A program made the translations under genes and the position numbers. A DNA stretch of 64,000 nt from Elymus sibiricus. Taxonomy: Eukaryota; Streptophyta; Magnoliopsida; Poales; Poaceae. This document shows, piece after piece, positions 24,478 through 37,100 of this stretch (its first letter is position 1; each line of letters starts with the position of its first letter). Below the pieces are notes generated by a model, which did not search any database, was not told the DNA's origin, and saw only the letters and a list, made by a program, of their open reading frames with translations. Where the stretch lies: positions 82,671,895 through 82,735,894 of the forward strand of contig CM077676.1 of the NCBI GenBank assembly GCA_039707655.1, written 5' to 3'.

Positions 24478-25650
24478 GTAAGGGCATGTCTCTTCTAATG
24501 GTTTTGGTGATTGATGACAATGCGCTTTGCGGACTAACCGTGTGCATTGAGCGTTTCAGATATTCTTATATATAGCACAAGACGGTTGCATTCCCCTCGG
24601 TGAAAGAAAGAGCGAAGACGGTTTTTCGGCGTTTCTTTTCGGTTGACTTGAGTTGTAGGAAATCCGTACTATTAAGAGGGGGTCCGCTTTGGAAAGGTTT
24701 GGGTGGAATCAACACGTACACAACCCCATATGCACCCACTTTCCTTTCGTGCAACATGGAGGATTCAACTGTTTTTGCTTGGGCAGTTTTACAGCATCCA
24801 GGCGGTAGTACCGCTTAGGCAGTACTTTCGCAGACCAGTGCCGCTCCTACTTCCGCTTGGAATCTAGCTTATGTGAGTCTCTGTTTTATAAGCGGTAGTA
24901 GAACGGTAGTACCGCTTACGTGGTACTGTCGCTTGCTACTATCGCCGCTACTTCGGCCTATATCTGAGCTTTTGTTGCCCTGTTCAGCTTTCACGGTACT
25001 TAGACGGTTGTTACACGGTAGTACCGCTCTATGCGGTACTTCCGCTCTAGCGCCGCTTCAATACTGTTGTTCCTCTATGCTAGTGATCTGTAGCGGAAGT
25101 ACCGCTCGAATGGACGGCAGTACCGCTCCGGCGGCACTACCGCTCTACGGTACTGATCACTGGCTACGGCTGGGACTGCCGCTCTAGGCGGTAGTACCGC
25201 TCCCTCAAGCGGTAGTACCGCTTGAGTGCGGGCTTAGAGTAGCATAACGGTTGGATATTGCCCCACTATATAAAGGGGGTCTTCTTCCCCAAGAAGACAT
25301 TACCTCTTATCCCCTTTGCTCCATTGTTGCCCCAGATCTCATTCTTGCTCGATCTCTCTCCCTAGCCATCAAAACTTGTTGATTCTCTAGGGTTTGGAGG
25401 AGAGGGCCTCGATCTACACTTCCACCAAGAAAAAATTGATTCCCCCACTAATCCCTTGCGGATCTTGTTACTCTTGGGTGTTTGGGCACCCTAGACGAAA
25501 GAGGTCACCTCGGAGCCACATTCCATTGTGCTGAAGCTTCGTGCTGATGTTGGGAGCCTCCAATTAAGTTGTGGAGAGAGCCCCAACCTTGTTTGTTAAG
25601 GTTCGGTCATCGCCTTCAAGGGCACCACTAGTGGAATCATGACATCTTGC
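24478..25650 (+). repeat. LTR-like fragment with a TATA box, unclassified
   Basis: It starts TGTAAGGGCATGTCTC, runs through TTTTGGTGATTGATGACAA and a repeat array, then has CTATATAAAG at about 25266 and a long C/T-rich leader. This is the layout of a Gypsy-type LTR. Its right end is cut by the insertion of element A at 25661. No partner LTR is in the window. Confidence 0.45.
24800..25230. repeat. Array of near-palindromic GCGGTAGTACCGC motifs
   Basis: About ten variants occur, including GGCGGTAGTACCGCTTAGG, AACGGTAGTACCGCTTACG, GCGGAAGTACCGCTC and, at 25190-25225, two full units in a row. Each can fold on itself, and inverted forms (GCGGTACTTCCGC, GGCACTACCGC) are interspersed. Confidence 0.7.
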
Positions 25651-25660
25651 ATTGTGCGAG

Positions 25661-26155
25661 TGAGGGTGTCCCGGACTAGGGGTACTCGGGCTGCCGGCCT
25701 ATCTCTCATAGGCCGGACTAATGGGTCGCTCTTAACTCGTCGAAGGAAGGCCGGATTGCAGGCGACCCCGTGCACCAGGCGGAAACCTCCGAAGACTTGG
25801 CGTCTCCTCCAAGAAAGGTTTAGCATAATCGGCATGTTTATCCCCTGAGGGCAACCGACCATATGTAACCCTAGGCCCCCCTGGTGTCTATATAAACCAC
25901 GGGGCTTAGTCCGTAGAGGCAAGATAATCATTATCGTCATACCCACCTAGGGTTTAGTCCATCCGATCTCGAGGTAGATCAACTCTGTAATCATCATACG
26001 AACACATCAATACAATCAAGCAGGACGTAGGGTTTTACCTCTTCAAGAGGGCCCGAACCTGGGTAATCGTTGTCTCTACGTTCCTTGTTATCCATTGACT
26101 CCAAGATCCACAGCTCGAACCCCCTACCCGAGATCTGCCGGTTTTGGTACCGACA
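25661..26155 (+). repeat. 5' LTR of element A
   Basis: This 495 bp LTR runs TGAGGGTGTCCCGG to GGTACCGACA. It contains the hairpin CCGGCCTAT-ctctc-ATAGGCCGG and a TATA-like CTATATAAACC near 25891. TTGGTGCTTTCATTGAGAG follows, the presumed priming region. It matches the LTRs of B at 40098 and 49195. Confidence 0.9.
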
Positions 26156-26295
26156 TTGGTGCTTTCATTGAGAGTTCCGCTGTTGGGTCATCAAGGATCA
26201 ATGGCTCGCCGAGTCATCAGCGATGGCATCCGCAGCGGGGACATCTTCGTCCCCGGCCAGCTTTTCACGTTTGGCAGTGTCGTGCTGCACGCCAA

Positions 26296-27860
26296 TGATA
26301 CGTCTCCAACGTATCTATAATTTTTTATTGTTCCATGCTGTTATATTATCAATCTTGGATGTTTTTATATACATTTACAGCAATTATATATCAATTTTTG
26401 GGACTAACCTATTAACTTAGTGCCCAGTGCCAATTGTTGTTTTCTGCCTGTTTTTGGTTTTACAGAAAATCAATACTAAACGAAGTCCAAATGCCACGAA
26501 ACTTTTTGGAGATTTTTTTCTGGACATAACAAACACTAGAAGCTTCGGGAGGAGGCCAGAAGACCCAGGAGGTGGCCACGAGCCACCAAGGCGCGCCTGG
26601 GGGGGCAGGCGCACCCTGGTGCCTCGTGGGCCCACCTCTGACCCTTTTAACCTAATTCCACCACTATAAATTCCCAAAAATCGGGAAACCAACAGAGGAG
26701 TCCATGAAATACTTTTTCCGCCGTCGCAAGTTTCTATTCTCGAGAGATCCAATCTGGGGGCCTTTTCCGGCACTCCGCCGAAGGGGGAATCGATCACGGA
26801 GGGGCTCTACATCAACCTTGCTGCCCTTCCGATGATGCGTGAGTAGTTTACCACAGACCTTCGGGTCCATAGTTAGTAGCTAGATGGCTTCTTCTCTCTT
26901 TTTGATCTTCAATACAATGTTCTCCTCGATGTTCTTGGAGTTATATCCGATGTAATCACTTTTTGCGGTGTGTTTGTTGGGATCCGATGAATTGTGAGTT
27001 TATGATCAGATTATCCATGAATATTATTTGAGTCTTCTCTGATCTCTTTTATGCATGATTATTATAGCTTCGTATTTCTTCTCCGATCTATTGATTTCGT
27101 TTGGCCAACTAGATTGATTTATCTTGCCATGGGAAGAGGTGCTTTGTAATGGGTTCGATCTTGCGGTGCTCAATCCCAGTGACAGAAAGGGACATGACAC
27201 GTATGTATCGTTGCTATTAAGGGTAAAAATATGGGGTTTATTTATGCGTGAGTTTACTTTGTCTACATCATGTCATCTTGCTTAAGGCGTTACTCCGTTC
27301 TTTATGGACTTAATACACTAGATGCATGCTGGATAGCGGTCGATGTGTGGAGTAATAGTAGTAGATGCAGGCAGGAGTCGGTCTACTTGTCTCGGACGTG
27401 ATGCCTATATACATGATCATTGCCTTGGATATCGTCATGATTATTTGCTTTTCTATCAATTGCCCAACAGTAATATGTCTACCCACCGTATGCTATTTTT
27501 TTGAGAGAAGCCTCTAGTGAAAACTATGGCCCCCGGGTCTATCTAAATCATATATTAAAAACCCTAAAAATACTTACTGCACTTTTTCTTTATTTATTTT
27601 ATTTTGTATTTTTGTTTCAACCTATATTTTTATCACATACAATTTAATCTTGCAACTTACCGCCGAGGGATTGACAACCCCTCATTTGCGTTGGGTGCAA
27701 GGATTTGTTGTTTGTGTGCATGTACTGCTAACGAGGTGTTGCGTGATTCTCCTACTGGATTGATAACCTTGGTTTCATAACTGAGGGAAATACTTACCTC
27801 TACTGTGCTGCATCATCCCTTCCTCTTCGGGGAAAATACCAACGCAAGCTACAAGTAGCA
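26296..27860 (+). repeat. 5' LTR of T-element 1
   Basis: This 1565 bp LTR is followed by GGAAGAATTTC and TGGCGCCGTTGCCGGGGA, a primer-site-like block. A TATA-like CACTATAAATTC lies near 26661. Confidence 0.9.
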
Positions 27861-28068
27861 GGAAGAATTTCTGGCGCCGTTGCCGGGGAGACATCATCAA
27901 CATCTATCAAGTACCTTTGCATAAACTCTCATCTCCTTGCATTTATTTTATTTGCCTCTCGTTTTCATCTCCCCCACTTCTAAAAAGTTTTTACAAAAAT
28001 ACAAAAATATTTTCCGTTTGCCTTTTTTTTCTTGTTTGTTTGTTTGTTATCTTGTTTGCGTAGCCACG

Positions 28069-29212
28069 ATGTCTCAAGAAAATACAAAATTGTGTGATTT
28101 TTCCAATACTAATAATAATGATTTTATTAGTACTCCAATTGCTCCTCCCGCCGCTAGTGTGGAGACTTGTGATATTAATGCCGCTTTGCTAAATCTTGTT
28201 ATGAAAGAACAATTTTCTGGTAGTCCTAATGAAGATGCTGCATCCCATCTTAACACTTTCGTAGAATTGTGTGATATGCAAAAGAAAAAAGATGTGGATA
28301 ATGATATTTGTGAAATTAAAATTATTCCCATTCTCATTGCGGGATCGTGCAAAAATTTGGTTTTCATCTTTACCACGAAATAGTATCGATTCTTGGGATA
28401 GGTGTAAAGATGCTTTTATTACTAAGTATTTTCCTCCCGCGAAAATTATTTCACTTAGAAATCAAATTATGAAATTTAAGCAACTTGATCATGAACATGT
28501 TGCCCAATCTTGGGAAAGGATGAAATTAATGATAAGAAATTTCCCTACTCATGGTTTAAATTTATGGATGATCATACAAAATTTTTATGCGGGATTAAAT
28601 TTTGTCTCTAGATATCTTTTAGATTCCGCCGCGGGTGGTACTTTTATGGAAATTACTTTGGGAGAAGGTACTAAATTGCTTGATGATATTATGGCAAATT
28701 ATTCACAATGGCATACCGAAAGAGTTCCTACTAGTAAAAAATTGAATTCTGTTGAAATTAATACTTTGAGTGATAAAGTTGATGCGCTTATGAAATTGGT
28801 TGCTAGGAAAAATGCTCCTATTGATCCTAATTATGTGCCTTTGTCCACTTTGATTGAGCAAAATAATAATCCCATTGATGTGAATTTTGTCTCGCGAAAC
28901 AATTTTAATAATAATGCTTATAGAGGTAATTTCAACGCTAGGCCGTTTCCTGGAAATTCCTCTAATAATTATGGTAATCCCTATGGTAATTCTTACAATA
29001 ATAATAATAATAGGATGCCCTCTGATCTTGAAAGTAATATTAAAGAATTTATTAATGCTCAAAAAGTTTTCAACACAACGATAGAAGAAAAATTGAGTAA
29101 ACTTGATGATATGTCTAGGAGCATTGATAGAATTATTCATGATGTGGAAAATCTTAAGACTAAAATTTTGCCACCTAAAATTGATATTAATGAATCAATT
29201 AAAGCTTTATAA
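28069..29212 (+). pseudogene. T-element 1 gag, frameshifted
   Basis: Gag likely starts at ATG 28069 (MSQENTKLCD). The first frame ends in out-of-frame residues after ELCDMQKKKDVDNDICEIK. The gag core continues in another frame from about 28320 (LFPFSLRDRAKIWFSSLPRN, FITKYFPPAKI, LLDSAAGGTFMEITLGEG), the typical Gypsy gag pattern, so an indel lies near 28315-28330. The C-terminal half is Asn-rich and has no zinc knuckle. A TAA stops it at 29210. Confidence 0.85.
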
Positions 29213-29218
29213 GTCTCC

Positions 29219-29554
29219 ATGGATGAGAGTAAGAAAAGAACCGCCATGCTAAAAGCTAAACGAGAATTTTTAGAAAAAGCGATTCCTCCCGGTTTCTATC
29301 GTAGTAATGATGAGGATATTAAAATGATTGGTGTTTCATCTATTGATTCTTTGTTTAGCAAAATTAAACTTGATGAAAAGGGGACTGAAGAAGAGTCAAC
29401 TTTAGCTAAAGAGCGTCCCCATAATTTGGAGGGTGAAAATCTTGATAAGAAAATTGCTAAAAGTGGGTTTGGAGAGGTAAAAACTTTAAATAGCGATGTG
29501 CCCACTCTCTTGGATTACAAAGATTTTAATTATGATAATTTTTCCTTGATTTAA
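29219..29554 (+). pseudogene. T-element 1 linker between gag and protease
   Basis: This 111-codon acidic and lysine-rich segment is in the same frame as gag and protease and is bounded by TAA codons. It contains KAIPPGFYRSNDEDIKMIGV and KSGFGEVKTLNSDVPTLLD. The second motif has a recognisable relative (KSGFGRASTLGNNNPTILE) in the ORF of T-element 2, the only protein link I see between the two internal regions. Confidence 0.6.
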
Positions 29555-29563
29555 TGCATTTCT

Positions 29564-30157
29564 TTGTTACAATCCATGTTAAATTCACCCAACGCTTATG
29601 AGCAAAATAAGGCTTTTACTAAACAAATCATAGAAGCAATGATGAAAGCGTTAGAAGAAAAGCTAGAACTAGAAATTTCAATTCCTAGAAAATTACATGA
29701 TGAATTGGAACCCACCATTAAAGTTAAAATTAAAAATTATGAGTGCAATGCTTTATGTGATTTAGGTGCTAGCGTTTCCACAATTCCAAAATCTTTATGT
29801 GATGTGCTAGGCTTCACCAATATAGATGAATGCTCTCTTAATTTGCATCTTGCGGATTCCACTATTAAAAAGCCTTTGGTTAGAATTAATGATGTGCTTA
29901 TTCTTGCAAATAGAAATTACGTGCCCGTTGATTTTATTGTGCTTGACATTGAATGCAATCCTTCTTGCTCAATAATACTTGGTAGACCGTTCTTATGAAC
30001 CATAGGTGTCGTTATTGACATGAAAGAAGGGAATATAAAATTTCAGTTTCCATTAAAGAAAGGTATGGAACATTTCCCTAGGAAGAAAATTAAAGCACCA
30101 TATAAATCCATTATGAGGGCCACTTATGGAATCAACTTGAAAAATGACAACACTTGA
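29564..30157 (+). pseudogene. T-element 1 aspartic protease
   Basis: The retropepsin-like core is clear: CNALCDLGASVSTIPKSLCD carries the D-x-G-A active site and CSIILGRPFL is the C-terminal ILGR block. A TGA at 29996 interrupts a frame that continues TIGVVIDMKEGNIKFQF and KKGMEHFPRKK to 30157. The stop reads as CGA changed to TGA. Nothing like RT follows. Confidence 0.85.
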
Positions 30158-30812
30158 AACTATGCATTATGCCTAGCTAGGGGCATAAAACAATAGGGCT
30201 TGTTGGGAGGCAACCCAATGGATAAAATAAATTTTTATCTTTTGTTTCTGTTATTGTGTGTTTTCACAATTATGCTACTGTTATGATTGTGTTTTTATGT
30301 TTTAATTAGTATTTGTGCCAAGTAAAGCCTTTAGGATGATTTGAAAGATAGTATAATTGATGCTGTTTGGAAAACAGAAAGTTTTGCGTCCAGTGCTGGA
30401 ATTTTGGTTCTGTACTGGAGCGTCAGAAAAATCTGAAATGTTTACACAGTATTGGTATATGAATTTCCCACGTTTTCCTAATTTTTTAGAATTTTTGGAG
30501 TTACAAAAGTATGGCTTTTAAATAGATTGCTACAGACTGTTCTGTTTTTGACCGATTCTGTTTTTGATGCACTACTTGCTTGTTTTGATGAAACTATGGA
30601 TTGTATCGGGGGTATAAGCCATGGAGAAGTTAGAATACAGTAGGTATAATGCAAAAATAAAATATGAATGGGTTTGCAACAGTACTTAAAGTAGTGATTT
30701 ATTTTGTTATACTAACGGATCGCATGAAGGTTTTGTTGAGTTTTGTGTGATTGAAGTTTTCAAGTTTTGGGTGAGATCACAATGGATGAAGGAATAAGGA
30801 GTAGCAAGATCC

Positions 30813-30905
30813 TAAGCTTGGGGATGCACATGGCACCCCAAGGTAATATTCAAGGAAGACTCAAGCGTCTAATCTTGGGGATGCCCCTGAAGGCATCCCC
30901 TCTTT
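30813..30905 (+). other. Paired stem-loops resembling the polypurine tract, T-element 1
   Basis: The first stem is CTTGGGG...CCCCAAG; the second is GGGGATGCC-cctgaa-GGCATCCCC. In T-element 2 the second stem is identical while the loop reads CCGGAT. The 5' arms repeat the GCTTGGGGATGC word that forms the polypurine tract before the 3' LTR. Confidence 0.6.
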
Positions 30906-31094
30906 CTTCTACCAACCATCGGTAATTTTACTTGGAGCTATATTTTTATTCGTCACATGATATGAGTTTTGCTTGGAGAGTCTTGTATTATATGAGTCTT
31001 TGCTTTGTTTGCTTTTTAGTTTGTCACAATCATCCTTGCTGAACACACCTATTTTGACAGAGCCACACATTCATCATAATTTGTTAGAATACTC

Positions 31095-31297
31095 TATGTG
31101 CTTCACTTAAATTTTTTGAGCTAGGCAGTTGCTCTAGTGCTTCACTTAAATCTTTTTGAGCACGGTGGTGGCTATATTTTGAAGAAATAAACTCTCATGC
31201 TTCACTTATATTATTTTGAGAGTTGATAAGACTAAAATTTTGAAGAAATATTTGCACTCTCATGCTTCACTTATATCCTTTTGAGAGTTGACAATAG
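31095..31297 (+). other. Hairpin array in the T-element 1 3' region
   Basis: Four repeats share the loop TGCTTCACTTA(A/T)AT. Stems include AACTCTCA/TGAGAGTT and TGCTC/GAGCA. The counterpart array at 57972-58228 has five repeats, with paired changes in one stem. Confidence 0.7.
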
Positions 31298-32615
31298 TAA
31301 TGGAAATTTGCACAAGATATGAATTTGGTCCCAAAGTGATGAATATTCAAGAGGGATATAATAAAAACTTTCATATAGATCATTGGATATGATAAGTGTG
31401 ATTCCTTGCAATAGTTTTGCGATATGGAGATGATGATATGTGAGTCATGTTAGTGAGTAATTGTGATTTAGTAAGAATATTTGTGTTAAGGTTTGTGATT
31501 CCCTATGCATGCACATCAAGTCAATAGTTATGCAACGAAATTACATCCTACTTATGGTGCATTATTCGGTATTAGTTATGTTCAATGCATGTTTATGACC
31601 GTTTTCGTTTTTTGGTTGGTTGCTTCTCAATCTATTTGCTAGCCTTCATTTGTACTAAGCGAAAATACTGCTTGTGCATCCAAAATCCTTAAACCCAAGT
31701 TGTGCCAAATGAGTCCACTATATCTACCTATATGCTGTATTTCCATGCCGTTCCAAGTAAATTTGCGTGTGCCAACTCTAATTTTCAAAATAATATTCCG
31801 TTTTGTGTGCCCGTACCGCTCATGAAGCGGCAGGGGGTGGCCAATATTTTCCATGTTAGGTGTGTTGTTCTCACGATGAGTGTTTATTCACTTGTCATTG
31901 CACGAGAGAATGGTTGGTAATAGGGATGCCCAGTCCCACAATGAATCAAAAATTAATAACAACAAAATTCCTTGGAAAGTGTTGGTATGGAGGGCACCCG
32001 TGGATACGGCTAGCCATGGATTGTGAAAGAATGGTGGAAAGGAAATAAACTTTACTTTCTGTTTGGGAACCGCCTATGATGTGTCTAGCATGGAAGATAT
32101 TGGGAATTCTCGGTCGTTTTCGTTGACAGGAAAAGCATGCCTCTCAAAATATTTTTATCTCTCTAATTTAAGCCTTGAGCTCTGGCACATTAGCAAATCT
32201 CTGCTTCCCTCTGCGAAGGGCCTATCTATTTACTTTTATGCAATTTTTATTTTTATTTGAGTCTCCATCTTCTCTTATAAAGCACCAACTAGAGAGCACT
32301 ATTGTCATACTTGTGCATTGGATGTAGCTAATATGGAGTGTGTTTCATGAATGGATCAATGATTGAGCATAATGGGCTAGGGATAACTTTCTTTAGCGTT
32401 GATATTTTGAAAGACATGGTTGCTTGTTAGTATGCTTGAATATTTATATCTTCATGTCAAATTATAGACTATTGCTTTGAATCATTCAAGTCCAATGTCC
32501 ATGCTACAAAAGAAAAGAATATATGATGAATAGGATAGGCAGCATTCCACATCAAAAAATCTGTTTTTATCATTTACCTACTCGACGACGAGCAGGAATT
32601 AAGCTTGGGGACCAA

Positions 32616-34179
32616 TGATACGTCTCCAACGTATCTATAATTTTTTATTGTTCCATGCTGTTATATTATAAATCTTGGATGTTTTATATACATTTACAGC
32701 AATTATATATCATTTTTTGGGACTAATCTATTAACTTAGTGCCCAGTGCCAGTTGTTGTTTTCTGCCTGTTTTTGGTTTTACAGAAAATCAATACCAAAC
32801 AAAGTCCAAATGCCACGAAACTTTTTGGAGATTTTTTTCTGGACATAACAAACACTAAAAGCTTCGGGAGGAGGCCAGAAGACCCAGGAGGTGGCCACGA
32901 GCCACCAGGGTGCGCCTGGGGGGGCAGGCGTGCCCTGGTGCCTCGTGGGCCCACCTCTGACCCTTTTGACCTAATTCCACCACTATAAATTGCCAAAAAT
33001 CGGGAAACCAATAGAGGAGTCCACGAAATACTTTTTCCGCCATCGCAAGTTTCTGTTCTCGAGAGATCCCATCTGGGGCCCTTTTCCGGCACTCCGCCGG
33101 AGGGGGAATCGATCACGGAGGGGCTCTACATCAACCTTGCTACCCTTCCGATGATGCGTGAGTAGTTTACCACAGACCTTCGGGTCCATAGTTAGTAGCT
33201 AGATGACTTCTTCTCTCTTTTTGATCTTCAATACAATGTTCTCCTCGATGTTCTTGGAGTTCTATCCGATGTAATCACTTTTTGCGGTGTGTTTGTTGGG
33301 ATCCGATGAATTGTGAGTTTATGATCAGATTATCCATGAATATTATTTGAGTCTTCTCTGATCTCTTTTATGCATGATTATTATAGCTTCGTATTTCTTC
33401 TCCGATCTATTGATTTCGTTTGGCCAACTAAATTGATTTATCTTGCCATGGGAAGAGGTGCTTTGTAATGGGTTCGATCTTGCGGTGCTCAATCCCAGTG
33501 ACAGAAACGGACATGACACGTATGTATCATTTCTATTAAGGGTAAAAAGATGGGGTTTATTCATGCGTGAGTTTACTTTGTCTACATCATGTCATCTTGC
33601 TTAAGGCGTTACTCCATTCTTTATGGACTTAATACACTAGATGCATGCTGGATAGCGGTCGATGTGTGGAGTAATAGTAGTAGATGCAGGCAGGAGTCGG
33701 TCTACTTGTCTCGGACATGATGCCTATATACATGATCATTGCCTTGGATATCGTCATGATTATTTGCTTTTCTATCAATTGCCCAACAGTAATTGGTCTA
33801 CCCACCGTATGCTATTTTCTTGAGAGAAGCCTCTAGTGAAAACTATGGCCCCCGGGTCTATCTAAATCATATATTAAAAACCCTAAAAATACTTGCTGCA
33901 CTTTTCCTTTATTTATTTTATTTTGTATTTTTGTTTCAATCTATCTATCTATCACATACAATTTAATCTTGCAACTTACCGCCAAGGGATTGACAACCCC
34001 TCGTTTGCGTTGGGTGCAAGGATTTGTTGTTTGTGTGCAGGTACTGCTAACGAGGTGTTGTGTGATTCTCCTACTGGATTGATAACCTTGGTTTCATAAC
34101 TGAGGGAAATACTTACCTCTACTGTGCTGCATCATCCCTTCCTCTTCGGGGAAAATACCAACGCAAGCTACAAGTAGCA
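32616..34179 (+). repeat. 3' LTR of T-element 1
   Basis: This LTR matches 26296-27860 with scattered substitutions (for example TTATAAATC for TTATCAATC early on) and is preceded by AAGCTTGGGG. It ends AAGTAGCA, followed by the GCCAA duplication. Confidence 0.92.
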
Positions 34180-34184
34180 GCCAA

Positions 34185-37100
34185 CCCGACCGGTCACCTT
34201 GACCAGATCGACAGCTTCGCCCCTGAGCAGGAGATCAGGTTTGGCAACCTAGAGTACGTTGTCGACTCTCGGGGCGATCTGATCTTTATTAGATTCTCAG
34301 CTTTACCTGAGGAGCCTAATAATCTTGAGGCCTTAACTTTGGATCTTCTCCCCGGCCCCGTGTCTGGGCCGGTCCTCAGTTCGGATCTGGCCTCGCGTTC
34401 GGATCCGACCCCGGTGCCAAAGAACCAGGGGTCGCCCTTGGCCGAACACACCCCCGGTGCAGGCACACCGGAGTTCAACTCCGAAGGATGCCCAAGGACG
34501 AATCCGGCGGACCTCTCGCTCTTAAGCGAGACGTTAGATCGGATCCAGAAGATGAGTATCGCGGATGGCCCGTCCTCGGTCCATGAATAGATCGAACTTG
34601 AGGCCAACCGCAGGGAATTTTACGTCCCACCCACCACCCACTTAGTAGCCACTGTCGAAGACTTAACCGACATGTTGGACTACGCCTCCGAGGAGGCTGA
34701 CGACATGGACGAGGATATCGACGTCATGCCTTATATGGCTCCCTCCCTTGCCACTCCCAACACCGGAAAGTGGACCGCCACCTCCACCTACGACGTTTAC
34801 ATGGTCGACACCCCCAAGAAGGATGATGACATCCCCAAGAAGGATGGCAGCGGCCCCGACGAGGAACCACCCAAACGCCGACGAAAGCAATCCAGGGGAC
34901 GCGGAAGGGGCAGGGAAAGTAACACAGACACAAACGGCACCGGAGATAAAGATGCTCCGGACAACAAGGGGGAGCCCGGCGATAACACCACCCCTGAACA
35001 ACACTTCCATGCTTCTGAAGAGCAAGAGGATTAGGGCAACCCCGAGGACCCCGAGGATTCCGAGGATAGCAACTACCTCCCTCCTTCCGAAGAGGAGGAC
35101 AGCCTCGGACCCGAAGACTTTCTCGTCCCCGAGGACCCCCTGGACCAGGAAAGATTCAAGCAGCAGCTCATAGCCACTGCCCGAAGCTTGAAGAAGAAGC
35201 AGCAGCAGCTAAAGGCCGAACAAGATACCCTTAATGATAGATGGACGATGGTCTTAGCAGCCAAAGAGGGCTTCGACAATCAGCGCCAGGATCAATACAA
35301 AAGTTACCCATAACGGCGTTTGCTTCCTTCATTTGAGGACGAGGCCCTTGAGCCCATACCTCCCAGACGAACTCAGACAAGCCAGCCCGACTGCCCCCCT
35401 CGAGGACGGGACAAGACGACTGAAGAAACCGAATACCTACCCGCGCCCCCTCGCCGGGCGGGCAAGGACCCGGTTCAACCGGATGACCCATATGATCTGC
35501 GGCACGACCTAAACGCTGGAGGGATACAGTCAAGATCCATTTATGGATCCAGAGGACACACACCCACTGGGCGGGACGGATACCAAGCCTGGCGCGATAG
35601 GAACGATAGAGCTCAGGAGTAGCACCGTGCCCGGATGACAACCGATCTCCAGCACGACGTGGCCCGGGTCAGGGGCGCCGCTCACCCAATGTGTTTTACA
35701 GATGAGGTGATGCAGCATCATTTCCCCGAAGGGTTTAAACCCGTGAACATAGAACAGTACGATGGGACAACTGACCCAGCCGTGTGGATCGAAGATTTTC
35801 TTCTCCACATTCATATGGCCCGAGGAGATGACCTCCACGCCATTAAATATCTACCATTAAAACTTAAAGGACCGGCAAGGCACTGGTTGAACAGCCTACC
35901 CGAAAACTCCATTGGGAGCTGGGAGGAGCTCGAGGATGCATTCCGAGCCAACTTTCAAGGCACCTATGTTCGGCCGCCGGATGCCGACGACCTGAGCCAC
36001 GTCATTCAGCAGCCCGGGGAGTCGGCTCGGCAATTCTGGAATCGGTTCTTGACTAAGAAGAACCAGATCGTCGACTGTCCGGATGCTGAAGCAATTGCCG
36101 CATTCAAGCACAGTATTCGAGACGAATGGCTCGCTCGCCAGCTCGGCCAAGATAAGCCGAGAACAATGTCGGCCCTCACCTCCCTAATGACCCGCTTTTG
36201 CGCAGGTGAGGATAGTTGGTTGGCTCGTCGAAGCAACCATCCCGATGACCCCGGCACCTCCGAGGCCCGGGACGGGAACGGTAAACCCCGGCGCAACAAG
36301 AATAATAAGCACCAGCACACAAACAATGGCAGTGAAGCCGATGATGCAGCGGTAAACGCCGGGTTCAGCGGCTCAAAATCAGGACCGCGGAAGAAACCCT
36401 CTAAAGGGAACCGGGACGGCCCGTCTGCACTAAATAGAATCTTGGATATGCCCTGCCAGATTCACGGTACCCCGGACAAGCCCGCCAACCACACCAACCG
36501 TAACTGTTGGGTAATCAAGCAGGCCGACAAACTTACAGCCAAGGAACAGAGCAAGGGTCCCCGTAGCGAGGATGACGACGAACCTCGTGGGCTGAACAGT
36601 GGAGGCCAAAAGCAATTCCCTCCCGAGGTAAAAACCGTGAACATGATTTACGTCACGCATATACCCAAGAAGGAGCGGAAACGTGCACTTCGGGATGTCT
36701 ACGCCCTAGAGCCAGTGGCCCCGAAGTAGAACCCATGGTCGGCTTGCCCGATCACTTTCGACCGTCGAGACCATCCGACCAGTATCCGTCATGAAGGAAC
36801 AGCGGCTCTGGTGCTCGACCCCATCGTGGATGGATATCACCTCACCAGAGTCCTTATGGACGGAGGCAACAGCCTCAACCTGATTTACTCATATACGGTG
36901 AGGAAGATGGGAATCGACCCGTCAAGGATCAAACCCAGTAACACCACCTTTAAAGGTGTCATCCCAGGCGTCGAGGCACGATGCTCGGGATCCGTGACCT
37001 TGGAAGTAGTCTTCGGTTCGCCCGACAACTTCCGCAGCGAAGACTTAATCTTCGACATTGTTCCCTTCCGCAGCGGTTACCACACACTCCTCGGCCGGAC

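Larger units (their letters stand above)
30158..32615 (+). other. Long non-coding internal region of T-element 1
   Basis: There is no ORF beyond chance. It starts with the small hairpin TTGGGAGGCAACCCAA just after the last stop, then a GGGGATGCC/GGCATCCCC stem-loop, a hairpin array, and ends in the polypurine-like AAGCTTGGGG. The same landmarks in the same order occur in T-element 2. Confidence 0.75.
26296..34179 (+). mobile_element. T-element 1: non-autonomous Gypsy-type element with gag and protease
   Basis: The element is 7884 bp with LTRs 26296-27860 and 32616-34179 (TGATACGTCTCC to AAGTAGCA) and target duplication GCCAA (26291-26295, 34180-34184). It sits in the gag coding start of element A. 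The internal part has only gag, a linker and an aspartic protease, then about 2.5 kb of non-coding DNA with conserved hairpins. There is no reverse transcriptase or integrase, as in TR-GAG type elements. Its LTR family is common in Triticeae, but I did not assign a name. Confidence 0.92.

Noticed and set aside
26417..26870. 126- and 68-codon minus-strand ORFs in the T-element LTRs, repeated at 32736 and, in part, 52890 and 59932
   Set aside because: They recur only because the LTR recurs; frames are lost or truncated in the other LTRs and no domain is visible.
28703..29140. 145-codon minus-strand ORF in T-element 1
   Set aside because: It is antisense to the Asn-rich gag tail, giving an Ile-rich artefact.
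31095..31297. Possible CRISPR-like array
   Set aside because: Units are spaced irregularly, the conserved part is a hairpin loop and the spacers are related to each other; this is a plant retroelement, not a prokaryotic array.
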